This document shows, piece after piece, positions 1 through 6,075 of a DNA stretch of 8,211 nucleotides. The stretch's first letter is position 1, and each line of letters begins with the position of its first letter. Location: the NCBI GenBank assembly GCA_902782475.1, contig CACZNR010000076.1:1-8211 (forward strand), written 5' to 3'. The stretch comes from an uncultured Eubacteriales bacterium. Its GTDB lineage: Bacteria > Bacillota > Clostridia > Christensenellales > Christensenellaceae. The notes beneath the pieces were generated by a model. That model made no database searches. It saw only the letters and a list, made by a program, of their open reading frames with translations, and was not told the DNA's origin. Made by a program: the position numbers and the translations under genes.

Positions 1-1
1 C

Positions 2-928
2 TACTTCATGATGGGAAAGGAGACCGTGAATTTTGAGCTTCAGATAAAGTCACTGGTCAATTCCTTCTGGAGCGAGATAGAGCACAGGGTCGTTTATAAA
101 AACAGGGATTTCCAGCTCTCAGACACATTTGTCTCGGATCTTTTCAAATCCATTAAGGAGAACCTCAATACTCTGGACAGTCAGCTGTATCTTCTCTATA
201 ACAGATTCCACGATGACGATGAAAATGAAAAGAGCATCAATTCCCAGAAGAAGGAACGTTCAATAGAGATATTCATTGCCAACATGGTATATGAGACATT
301 CGATGATCTCGTAATAGATCAGCTTGGTTTTCCTCTGGATTTCAAGGCCAGCTGTGATGCCATAGTAAGATACCTGATGCAGAGAGCTGATATCGATGAG
401 CTGGAGGACTACGGAAGGATAATGATGCATTTCTTCAATCTTCTGGATGAAGCACAGCAGAAACTGCAGCTGACAGAGGAGATCAAATTCGGCAGGAAGC
501 TCAGATTCTCCGACAGCTTTACCGAGAAGGTCGGAGATACTATCACATCATACATAAACACCAACTTCAGATGGCATCTGTATTTCTCGATACTCTTCTC
601 AATGGAGAGCCAGACCAACGAGATCTCAACTGAGAACTTTGTTCAGTACTACAGGAATCTGATCCTGAGTAACAGGATGATAAAGTCATTCAAGATAGAC
701 GATGAGTCACTTCAGAGGGAGATAATCGATGTCCTCATGAAAGAAGTGGCAAACAAGATCTATGATTCACAGAAGATAGAATATCTTACTGTGGACGGTG
801 TAGTGGCAGTACACAAGGCACTGAACTTCATAATCCCTCTCATTCAGTATGAGATAAGCCATGGAGAACAGTGGGATTCAATAAAGGATAAATACATAGA
901 CAAATATCTGTTCCTGCTCACCATCTGA
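2..928 (+). CDS. RelA/SpoT-domain protein, (p)ppGpp synthetase-like, 5' end missing
   Basis: The frame is open from the first bases of the window, so the true start lies upstream; the ATG at 8 is probably internal. Near the visible N-terminus (frame from base 2, residues ~11-35) there is ELQIKSLVNSFWSEIEH followed by RVVYKN. This matches the end of the RelA/SpoT nucleotidyltransferase fold, where synthetases carry E-[IL]-Q-I-[RK]-[TS]...W...EH..YK. The next helix (FVSDLFKSI...LDSQLYLL) also resembles what follows this motif in small alarmone synthetases. Such enzymes transfer pyrophosphate from ATP to GDP/GTP in the cytosol. About 270 further residues follow, mostly helical-looking and charged, with no TGS or ACT/RRM regulatory domain that I recognise, so this is longer than YjbM/YwaC-type synthetases. 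The catalytic Asp/Glu and G-loop residues would be upstream and cannot be checked. Family call fairly sure; exact activity not. Confidence 0.7.
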   Translation, partial: YFMMGKETVNFELQIKSLVNSFWSEIEHRVVYKNRDFQLSDTFVSDLFKSIKENLNTLDSQLYLLYNRFHDDDENEKSINSQKKERSIEIFIANMVYETFDDLVIDQLGFPLDFKASCDAIVRYLMQRADIDELEDYGRIMMHFFNLLDEAQQKLQLTEEIKFGRKLRFSDSFTEKVGDTITSYINTNFRWHLYFSILFSMESQTNEISTENFVQYYRNLILSNRMIKSFKIDDESLQREIIDVLMKEVANKIYDSQKIEYLTVDGVVAVHKALNFIIPLIQYEISHGEQWDSIKDKYIDKYLFLLTI

Positions 929-930
929 GC

Positions 931-959
931 TTGTACAGATAAACATTAAATGATAATAT
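931..959 (+). promoter_or_regulatory. Putative sigma-A promoter of asnS
   Basis: TTGTAC (931-936), a 17-base spacer and TAATAT (954-959) make a reasonable -35/-10 pair. It lies in the short gap between the upstream stop codon and the asnS ribosome binding site. Predicted transcription start is about 966. No terminator is visible after the upstream gene, so read-through from it is also possible. Confidence 0.5.
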
Positions 960-989
960 ATATCGAAAACAAATCAGGAGGAAAAGTCA

Positions 990-2378
990 ATGCCGACGAT
1001 CAAGGAAATTTACAGGAACAGCGCTGAATATGCAGATCAGGATATAGAGATCAATGGCTGGGTCAGAACCATAAGGGACAGCAAGGCTCTGGGATTCATT
1101 GAGCTCAATGATGGTACATTCTTCAAGAATCTGCAGATAGTATTCGAGGACGGTGTCGTTGATAATTTCAGGGACGTTTGCAAGATAACAGCAGGAAGCG
1201 GAATCTCATGCAAGGGAAAACTTATACTGACTCCTGATGCAAAGCAGCCTTTTGAAGTACATGCAAAGACCATAACCGTGGAAGGGGACTGCCCATCCGA
1301 CTATCCGCTCCAGAAAAAGCGTCATTCAAACGAGTATCTGAGGACCATAGCTCACTTAAGACCAAGGACAAATACATATTCGGCAGTATTCAGGATCAGG
1401 TCTGCAGTGGCCTATGCCATCCATAAATTCTTCCAGGAGCAGAACTTCGTATATGTTCATACACCTATCATAACTGCCAGCGATGCAGAAGGTGCAGGAC
1501 AGATGTTCCACGTAACAGCCATGGATCTTGAGAATATCCCGAAGACCGAAGACGGCAAGGTGGATTATTCAAAGGACTTCTTCGGAAAGTCCACGAACCT
1601 CACCGTTTCAGGACAGCTCGAGGGTGAGATATTTGCTCATGCATTCAAGAACATCTATACCTTCGGACCAACATTCAGGGCAGAGAACTCAAACACACCA
1701 AGACATGCTTCAGAATTCTGGATGATAGAGCCTGAGATGTGCTTTGCAGATCTTGACGATGACATGGATGTTGCTGAGAGGATGGTAAAATACATAATCT
1801 CATATGTACTTGAGAACTATCCGGAAGAGATGGAATTCTTCAACAGATTCATAGACAAGGATCTGCTTTCGAGGCTGGACAACATACTTCAGAACGATTT
1901 TGGCAAGGTAACATATACTGAAGCCATAGACATACTCAAGAAATCAGGGCAGAAGTTCGATTATCCTGTGGAGTGGGGTATCGATCTTCAAAGCGAGCAT
2001 GAAAGATACCTTACAGAAAAGGTATACGGAAAGCCTATATTCCTCATCAACTATCCAAAGGAGATAAAGGCATTCTACATGAGACTCAATGATGATAACA
2101 AGACCGTTGCAGCCATGGACCTTCTTGTTCCTGGAGTGGGAGAGATCATCGGAGGAAGCCAGAGAGAAGAAAGACTGGATGTCCTTGAGGCAAGGATCAA
2201 GCAGGACGGAATGAATTTCGATGATTACTGGTGGTACCTGGATCTCAGAAAGTACGGCGGAGTAAAGCATGCCGGATACGGACTTGGATTCGAGAGGATA
2301 ATAATGTACCTTACAGGTATGGGAAACATCAGGGATGTACTTCCGTTCCCAAGGACACCAAGGACTGCAGATTTCTGA
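990..2378 (+). CDS. asnS: Asparaginyl-tRNA synthetase
   Basis: A 462-residue class II aminoacyl-tRNA synthetase that charges tRNA-Asn with asparagine in the cytosol using ATP; length is normal for bacterial AsnRS. An N-terminal OB-fold anticodon-binding domain (about residues 17-97, with [20 protein letters not shown]) is followed by the catalytic core. Motif 2 is seen at about 226-249 ([20 protein letters not shown] then MIEPE) and motif 3 at about 429-458 (GYGLGFERI...[12 protein letters not shown]). The AsnRS-style [14 protein letters not shown], with no large insertion domain, separates it from bacterial AspRS, as does the short C-terminus ending PRTADF. The start is fixed by AGGAGG at 976-981, eight bases before ATG. 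The gene has its own likely promoter and terminator, so it is probably monocistronic. No odd features; codon use matches the upstream gene and the GH32/araA genes. Confidence 0.97.
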   Translation: MPTIKEIYRNSAEYADQDIEINGWVRTIRDSKALGFIELNDGTFFKNLQIVFEDGVVDNFRDVCKITAGSGISCKGKLILTPDAKQPFEVHAKTITVEGDCPSDYPLQKKRHSNEYLRTIAHLRPRTNTYSAVFRIRSAVAYAIHKFFQEQNFVYVHTPIITASDAEGAGQMFHVTAMDLENIPKTEDGKVDYSKDFFGKSTNLTVSGQLEGEIFAHAFKNIYTFGPTFRAENSNTPRHASEFWMIEPEMCFADLDDDMDVAERMVKYIISYVLENYPEEMEFFNRFIDKDLLSRLDNILQNDFGKVTYTEAIDILKKSGQKFDYPVEWGIDLQSEHERYLTEKVYGKPIFLINYPKEIKAFYMRLNDDNKTVAAMDLLVPGVGEIIGGSQREERLDVLEARIKQDGMNFDDYWWYLDLRKYGGVKHAGYGLGFERIIMYLTGMGNIRDVLPFPRTPRTADF

Positions 2379-2389
2379 TAGACTTACTG

Positions 2390-2413
2390 AGGAGCCGAAA
2401 GGCTCCTTTTTTT
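2390..2413 (+). terminator. Intrinsic terminator after asnS
   Basis: GGAGCC (2391-2396), a GAAA tetraloop and GGCTCC (2401-2406) form a perfect 6-bp GC-rich stem, extendable by an A-T pair at 2390/2407. The T7 run at 2407-2413 follows directly. It lies 12 bases after the asnS stop codon. It marks the left edge of the AT-rich accessory stretch. Confidence 0.92.
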
Positions 2414-2437
2414 AGAATATTTATGGAGAAGAAAACG

Positions 2438-2672
2438 ATGAGCAGAAGCTATAAGAAAACGCTCATACATAAGATGGCTCTTGGTAATTCTAAAATTGCT
2501 AAACAGTTAGCTAATCGTCATTTTCGCAGACAAAAACTAGATATGTATTTTAAAGGAACGTTATATAAAAAAACATGAGCGATGCGATATATACGATTGG
2601 ATATTCTGGGATGGGAATATCAAAGAGATAGAGATTGAAAAAAGTGGTTTTACAGAAAATGATTGGAGTTGA
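2438..2672 (+). pseudogene. Small basic 'SRSYKK' family protein, frameshifted
   Basis: ATG at 2438 follows GGAG (2425-2428) and opens a 46-residue frame (MSRSYKKTLIHKMALGNSKI..., with ANRHFRR at 26-31) that stops at 2576-2578. I recognise the pattern of short, Lys/Arg-rich hypothetical proteins starting SRSYKK and carrying an AN[RK]..RR block; as I recall, these continue with YKK...WDI.DW. That continuation is present here in another frame: after the A7 run at 2567-2573, reading from CAT at 2574 gives HERCDIYDWIFWDGN... to a stop at 2670-2672. Removing one A joins the two into about 77 residues. So the gene has one extra A, through true mutation, sequencing error or, less likely, recoding in the A-run. 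The function of the family is unknown to me. The 46-residue product might still be made. Confidence 0.6.
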
Positions 2673-2697
2673 TAGAGATACATGCATATGATATACT
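2669..2697 (+). promoter_or_regulatory. Sigma-A-type promoter of the amidase-domain gene
   Basis: TTGATA (2669-2674), a 17-base spacer and TATACT (2692-2697) give a near-consensus promoter. The predicted transcription start near 2704 falls between the in-frame ATG at 2682 and the ATG at 2721. This makes 2721 the only plausible start of the following gene. The resulting leader is very short, about 16 bases, and is mostly ribosome binding site. Confidence 0.65.
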
Positions 2698-2720
2698 CAG
2701 CTTGGGAAGAGGAAAGTATC

Positions 2721-4019
2721 ATGAAAAAAATTTTTTATTTAATGATTTTGATTGTTCTACTGCTTGGTATCAGTTGTGTAAGTGCAGAATCAATTGACGA
2801 CCAAAGAGCCGCAGAACTGGCTAAACAGTTTATGGAAGAGTATAATTTAGCTCACGTTGAAGAAAACTTCCCTAGATTTGAATATGTCCAAATTAATAAT
2901 GATACTGTTTTTTGGATAAAAGCATTAGAGTGGGAAACGGTTTACGACAGAGTTGCAGGAGATTTTTACGATTTTGTCAAAACAAATATTGATATCACTG
3001 ATTCGTATTTATTAGATAGTGAGACAGTTGTTATCGAAGCGTTTGATTCTTGTGAGTTCCATTATCACTCTGACCCAGATGATGTTGATAGTGCTTATGG
3101 AATAGAATTTGTTTTAACTATTAAAGTAATAGATGGAGAGTATTACATAGTAGGAATTGAAACAGATTCAAACGATGGTTACTATCATATCAAATCAAGA
3201 GCGGAAGAATTACAAAACGAAGGATTTACATATGTTGATTCGATTTCAAAAGCTTTTGATGAAAGAATTGCGGATGTGGATAGAATTTATAGTGATTGGA
3301 AAACAATGTGTAAAGAGGCAGATGATAATATGGTTATGGAATCTGAGATAGATACGCAAGAAACTGTGAATATTAATGCCACAACCGTATCATACAATCC
3401 TTCACTAGCTGTTAATTATGCAATAATATACGGGCCAAAAGATAAAAGTGGTACAGATATGGTATTTAAACCTGCGAGTAAGGATTGCACAAATTTTGTT
3501 TCACAATGCATATGGGCTGGTTATGGCGGAACAAACAGTAATAGTATGACAAATGTCACAAGCATGAGAACTTTGGTTGACAACAAGTATAGAATGACTA
3601 GCACTTGGTATGGGAGGTCGAGAAATTCGACATTAGACCCATCTAATAAATTTGTCAGAGTAATAGAATTGTATTCTTACATGACTGGTAATACTTCAAG
3701 TGGGCCTAAAGGCAATGGTTACAACAATAATAATGTATGGAATCAATTGACTGTAATCCCACAACTAGGTGATATATTAAAAATTTATACTTTTGACAGT
3801 AATGGTGTTGGGAAGTATGGTCATTCAGTAATAGTAACAAAAATTAATTCGCCTAATTTAAACTCTGACGCAGGGCTTTTAGACAGGGTGCGGGTAACGC
3901 AGCATCAATCATCACAAAAGAATCGGACATTAAGGAATTTGATAGAAAGCAATTGTCTTAATGGCAATACTAATACCGCAAAGATGAGATTGCTTAGACC
4001 AAAGCAAACAACTTTTTGA
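2721..4019 (+). CDS. Secreted amidase-domain (Amidase_6, NlpC/P60-like) protein
   Basis: Start ATG 2721 is chosen because GAGG (2709-2712) lies eight bases upstream, a promoter lies just before it, and the protein then begins with a classic signal peptide: MKK, a hydrophobic core (about 5-19) and VSA cleavage before Glu23. There is a Cys at 19 or nearby, but GISC is a poor lipobox, so export as a soluble or wall-associated protein is more likely than lipoprotein anchoring. Residues ~25-200 form an acidic N-terminal region typical of clostridial relatives. From about 230 the Amidase_6 domain appears: YNPSLAVNYA, then DCTNFVSQ with the presumed nucleophile Cys256, GHSVIV with His368, and TQHQSS (His395). 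The family is linked to peptide-amide bond cleavage, presumably cell-wall peptidoglycan, but the substrate here is unknown. AT-rich codon use unlike asnS suggests acquisition by transfer. 432 residues, apparently intact. Confidence 0.82.
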   Translation: MKKIFYLMILIVLLLGISCVSAESIDDQRAAELAKQFMEEYNLAHVEENFPRFEYVQINNDTVFWIKALEWETVYDRVAGDFYDFVKTNIDITDSYLLDSETVVIEAFDSCEFHYHSDPDDVDSAYGIEFVLTIKVIDGEYYIVGIETDSNDGYYHIKSRAEELQNEGFTYVDSISKAFDERIADVDRIYSDWKTMCKEADDNMVMESEIDTQETVNINATTVSYNPSLAVNYAIIYGPKDKSGTDMVFKPASKDCTNFVSQCIWAGYGGTNSNSMTNVTSMRTLVDNKYRMTSTWYGRSRNSTLDPSNKFVRVIELYSYMTGNTSSGPKGNGYNNNNVWNQLTVIPQLGDILKIYTFDSNGVGKYGHSVIVTKINSPNLNSDAGLLDRVRVTQHQSSQKNRTLRNLIESNCLNGNTNTAKMRLLRPKQTTF

Positions 4020-4046
4020 CACATGATATTTAATTTATGTCATAAT
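4016..4046 (+). promoter_or_regulatory. Promoter of the ToxI-like antitoxin RNA
   Basis: A perfect TTGACA (4016-4021) overlaps the amidase stop codon (TGA 4017-4019). After 19 bases comes CATAAT (4041-4046) with an extended -10 TG one base upstream (4038-4039). The spacer is slightly long, which the extended -10 could offset. Predicted transcription start is about 4053, just before the repeat region. Confidence 0.55.
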
Positions 4047-4068
4047 TGCGATCAAAATTGTTAATGAT

Positions 4069-4108
4069 AGGTGTTCCACTACCGTAAATGTGGGTTGAAA
4101 TGCTAGGT
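4069..4108 (+). repeat. 36-nt direct repeat unit plus start of a second copy
   Basis: One complete unit at 4069-4104 is followed by AGGT (4105-4108), the first four bases of the next unit, before the hairpin begins. Upstream, 4063-4068 matches the last six bases of the unit at five of six positions. This repeat belongs to the antitoxin RNA described for 4053-4140. Confidence 0.6.
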
Positions 4109-4140
4109 ATGGAGAGTCTGATTAGGCTCTCCATTATTTG
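4109..4140 (+). terminator. Hairpin between antitoxin RNA and toxin gene
   Basis: ATGGAGAGTC (4109-4118) pairs with GGCTCTCCAT (4125-4134), ten base pairs including one G-T, around a six-base TGATTA loop. The following TATTTG is a weak T-tract, so termination would be partial. That is what type III toxin-antitoxin loci use: a leaky terminator gives much antitoxin RNA and little toxin message. Confidence 0.7.
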
Positions 4141-4150
4141 TAAGGACGAG

Positions 4151-4327
4151 ATGATAAAGTTTTATAGTGTAGATGAGAATTATATTGATACTTTAAAAAC
4201 TGTTGATAAACAAGTACCAAATATTAAATATGATTCTAATAATAAGTTCTTTTGTGGAATTGTTTTTAAAAAAAAGGTTCTTCACGGAATCATTGGGATA
4301 GAGGAAAGATCAGGTATCGATAAATAG
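4151..4327 (+). pseudogene. ToxN/AbiQ-family type III toxin, truncated by an IS
   Basis: ATG 4151 follows AAGGA (4142-4146). The first ~41 residues (MIKFYSVDENYIDTLKTVDK, then QVPN, ending FFCGIVFKK) match the N-terminus of ToxN/AbiQ endoribonucleases, which typically read M.FY.[VI]...YI..L...D..VP... followed by ..F.GIV. Such toxins are about 165-200 residues, cut cellular or phage RNA, and are held inactive by the repeat RNA encoded immediately upstream. Here the inverted repeat of the insertion element starts at 4276, in codon 42, and the last ~16 residues before the stop are encoded by the IS end. The later active-site region, with the family's conserved Thr/Ser and Lys/His, is missing. 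I find no remainder of the gene on the far side of the IS. The toxin must be inactive. An earlier in-frame ATG at 4088 lies inside the repeat RNA and is not credible. Confidence 0.68.
4276..4300 (+). repeat. Left terminal inverted repeat of the ISL3 element
   Basis: 25 bases beginning GGTTCTTCACGG, matching the right end in inverse orientation at 23 of 25 positions. It forms the junction with the truncated toxin gene, right after an eight-A run. Confidence 0.88.
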
Positions 4328-5553
4328 CGTATCATGCTGAAGAAATACTCGTCATCCCTGTATCCGTAACCGGCCCTTTTAATGACCTTGGTCTTGTTGT
4401 TAAGACCTTCAAGCTTACTGGTACTGATCGGATAGGAGGCATGGAATATGAGGCCTTCTATTCGTTTTTCCTTAATGCGGGCAAATCTCTCCAACCGAGG
4501 TATACCGCTGGTCTTTGCTGTTTCAAACCGCTTGGTCCATCCCTCTCTGGCCAGAGATTTATCTCTGAGCATAAACAGAGAATTCATGTCTTACTTAAGT
4601 TCATAGCATACAGCAAAATCCTTATGCTCATTAAGTATTTCCTCTAATGAATCATGCTTTGCCTGTGACAGTTTGTCCGGAGAAGTAAGTATGGTCCAGC
4701 GTGCTTTCTTGACTGCAGAGTATTTTTGGATTCCTCTTTTGCTTCCTGCAGTAAAGCTCTCCTTCGTAAAGAATCCTCTTCGCTGGCTGTAGTTTCCTTT
4801 AATATCCGTGATGCCTTCTGATGTTTCCTGGCTTCCTCAAGTCTTACTGACCCAAGTACATGCTTTCCGTACTGCGCCTGCATATGGTATCTGTCATATA
4901 CTATCCTTGCGCGCAGAAGGTTCTCTTCTACAAGTCGGTTGTACGATCATATCCATGGCTACTGCCTTTATTTCACTTAACAGATCAGGCTCTGTATCAA
5001 TAAAGAATCTCATAAAGGATTCGATGTTTCTCCCTTTTCCTACCCACAGGACATATCCCCTCTCTATGTCTAGTACACACGTCGCATACGTATGTCCCTT
5101 ATTTATCGCAAATTCATCCACTGCCAGATACCTTGGGGCTGTATCCGCTTTCTTTCATGTATTCATCCACTAAGGATAGTTCCTATTCCATGTCCTGTCT
5201 GTGCAGTGTCTTTATGGTATCCCAGTGTAGATATGGAACTGATGCTTAGTCCGTACTTCAGTAATCCTCTGATCCACTGGGCTGCTCTTTTTGTCAGACG
5301 TGTACTCTTTTCCTTGAAACATATGTCTTCTGTTTAGTTGTTCCCACAGTTATTACAACGATTAGTACTGTACTGTTTATATCATGGATATCCGAAACCT
5401 TAAGATGACAATCTGGACATTCTATGGCTTTTGTGTCCTGTGTACTGTCAAATGACAGCCAGATCTCATTTTTTCTTCAAAAATATCAAATATATCACAG
5501 ATATACTGTTGGCAGAAAAGATGAATGAATGTATTATTACTATCGAGGAGCAT
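4282..5553 (-). pseudogene. ISL3-family transposase pseudogene
   Basis: Read on the minus strand from ATG at 5553-5551, preceded by GGGCGG (5561-5566), recognisable blocks appear in several frames. An N-terminal zinc-finger part shows ECPDCH, later RCNNCG. A helix-turn-helix-like stretch shows STRLTKRAAQWIRGLLKYG. The DDE core shows YLAVDEFAINKGHTYAT...VLWVGKGR...KAVAMDM, then YNRLVEENLLRARIVYDRYH. The C-terminus shows ISTSKLEGLNNKTK then VIKRAGYGYRDDEYFF. At least five frame changes or stops interrupt it: at the T-run 5469-5474, near 5366-5376, a TAA at 5334-5336, and near 5130, 4945 and 4735. The summed length (about 424 codons) fits an intact ISL3 transposase. It cannot make functional enzyme; if the element ever moves, transposase must come from another copy. 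Confidence 0.9.
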
Positions 5554-5623
5554 ATTTTTACCGCCCTTTTTTATTCTTTCAATTACAATTTAGAACGGTT
5601 ATGCTCCTTTTTCAATACTTATT

Positions 5624-5648
5624 TATCCCAACGATTCTGTGAAGAACC
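5624..5648 (-). repeat. Right terminal inverted repeat of the ISL3 element
   Basis: Its reverse complement begins GGTTCTTCACAG. This end lies upstream of the transposase start. The next gene on the plus strand begins 45 bases beyond it. Confidence 0.88.
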
Positions 5649-5692
5649 TTTTATTTTCAAAAATATATACATAAAAAGTAAGAGGTTAAAAA

Positions 5693-5908
5693 ATGAATAA
5701 AGAAATAAAAATAATGGGGGATGCTATCTACATGATAGCGAGAGAGATTGATTATGCAATAAAAGATGAGCTTGAAATGGAATACATAAATGGCTTGGCT
5801 ATGAGCCTATCAATCCTTTTAGAATCTTTTAATGAATATGTCGCGAGCGAAAGTAATGCTTGTGAAAAGAAGAGAGTTATCCAAAGTATCATGAAGGAGA
5901 CAAAGTGA
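5693..5908 (+). CDS. Hypothetical protein, 71 residues, first of a coupled trio
   Basis: Not recognised. ATG 5693 is supported by AGAGG (5681-5685) seven bases upstream. The product is mixed-charge and reads as helical throughout (for example IYMIAREIDYAIKDELEMEYI, residues 12-32), with no signal peptide, membrane segment or metal-binding motif. It looks like a small cytosolic protein. The stop TGA (5906-5908) overlaps the GTG start of the next gene, so the two are probably translated as a unit. It is the first gene past the right end of the IS, and no clear promoter is visible in the 44-base gap, which is very AT-rich. AT-rich codon use agrees with the rest of the accessory stretch. Short genes in this arrangement are common in phage or integrative-element DNA, but no specific function can be assigned. 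Confidence 0.6.
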   Translation: MNKEIKIMGDAIYMIAREIDYAIKDELEMEYINGLAMSLSILLESFNEYVASESNACEKKRVIQSIMKETK

Positions 5909-6075
5909 TTTTTACTATAGATACTATGGTAAAACATGGAGTAATAAAAAGGCAATCGCCCAGTACAGAGGTTTACTTAGACAATATCTTCTACGACATC
6001 GTGGGAGATTGGAATGGTCAGAAATGTCTGTACAAGGATGTAATAGAAAAAGCCATAACCAAAGAGGAGGAGTAA
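5905..6075 (+). CDS. Hypothetical 56-residue protein with YDI...CLYK motif
   Basis: This short gene starts at GTG 5905, overlapping the preceding stop codon by four bases (GTGA), with AAGGAG (5894-5899) five bases upstream. It ends in TAA at 6073-6075, whose last base is the first base of the next ATG. The product runs VIFTIDTMVKHGVIKRQSPS, then TEVYLDNIFYDIVGDWNGQK and CLYKDVIEKAI. Alternating hydrophobic and polar residues suggest a small all-beta (SH3-like) fold, which is inference. The part from residue 22 aligns with the next protein: YLDNIFYDI...CLYK...IEKAI against FYNDDVCYDI...CLYK...IEKIL. Function unknown. An internal ATG at 5926 is a possible but less supported start, with no ribosome binding site seen. 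Confidence 0.68.
   Translation: MIFTIDTMVKHGVIKRQSPSTEVYLDNIFYDIVGDWNGQKCLYKDVIEKAITKEEE

Larger units (their letters stand above)
4053..4140 (+). ncRNA. ToxI-like type III antitoxin RNA, one full 36-nt repeat
   Basis: Between the promoter and the hairpin lies a 36-nt unit (4069-4104) beginning AGGTG, five bases, CTACC, then an A-rich part with GTAAATG. This matches in length and core layout the 36-nt ToxI repeat of Pectobacterium as I remember it (AGGTG-N5-CTACC). In that family GGU and ACC pair inside the pseudoknot that the ToxN nuclease cuts and binds. Period 36 is directly visible: AATG[A/C]TAGGT occurs at 4063-4072 and again at 4099-4108, so the full unit is flanked by partial copies. 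Known loci usually have about 3-5.5 repeats, so this array is unusually short, perhaps contracted. In the known systems the RNA inhibits the toxin encoded just downstream, which fits the ToxN-like fragment at 4151. Boundaries are inferred from the promoter and hairpin. Confidence 0.6.
4276..5648 (-). mobile_element. ISL3-family insertion sequence, decayed
   Basis: The element is 1,373 bp, normal for ISL3, and is bounded by 25-bp terminal inverted repeats. The left end (4276-4300) and the reverse complement of the right end (5624-5648) both read GGTTCTTCAC[G/A]GAATC[A/G]TTGGGATA, identical at 23 of 25 positions. The GG-start and GTTCTTC are typical of this family. ISL3 elements normally make 8-bp target duplications. 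The flanks are AAAAAAAA (4268-4275) and TTTTATTT (5649-5656), which do not match, so a flanking deletion or recombination between copies is likely. The element lies antisense to its neighbours and interrupts the ToxN-like gene. Confidence 0.88.

Noticed and set aside
2231..2437. An open frame running from inside asnS into the small basic gene.
   Set aside because: The upstream part overlaps asnS motif 3 out of frame and crosses the terminator; ATG 2438 with its own GGAG is the sensible start.
2575..2631. A short frame starting MSDAIYTIGYSGM resembles the N-terminus of DUF488 proteins.
   Set aside because: It stops after 18 residues and no further DUF488 motif follows in any frame. The overlapping frame reading CDIYDWIFWDGN explains the same bases better as the tail of the SRSYKK-type protein.
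2682..2720. Upstream in-frame ATG for the amidase-domain gene, adding 13 residues.
   Set aside because: It lies within the promoter spacer, has no ribosome binding site, and would bury the signal peptide.
4063..4108. The 36-nt repeat considered as a CRISPR remnant.
   Set aside because: There is no spacer between copies, no palindromic repeat, and the core and context fit a type III antitoxin instead.
4088..4150. Upstream in-frame ATG for the ToxN-like fragment, adding 21 residues.
   Set aside because: It falls inside the repeat RNA and hairpin, and the ToxN-like similarity begins exactly at 4151.
4808..5337. Plus-strand open frames of 80-120 codons inside the insertion sequence.
   Set aside because: They are complements of transposase-coding blocks on the minus strand and show no protein-like pattern of their own.
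4268..5656. A target-site duplication flanking the IS.
   Set aside because: The left flank is eight A and the right flank is TTTTATTT; no 8-base match exists.
5431..5700. An 89-codon plus-strand frame ending FKNIYIKSKRLKNE, considered as the missing 3' part of the toxin.
   Set aside because: Most of it lies in the IS end, has no toxin-like motif, and lacks a ribosome binding site; the short tail outside is too small to judge.
6009..6074. Upstream extension of the 75-residue protein by 22 residues.
   Set aside because: It overlaps the well-supported 56-residue gene in another frame, and AGGAGG at 6065-6070 points to ATG 6075.
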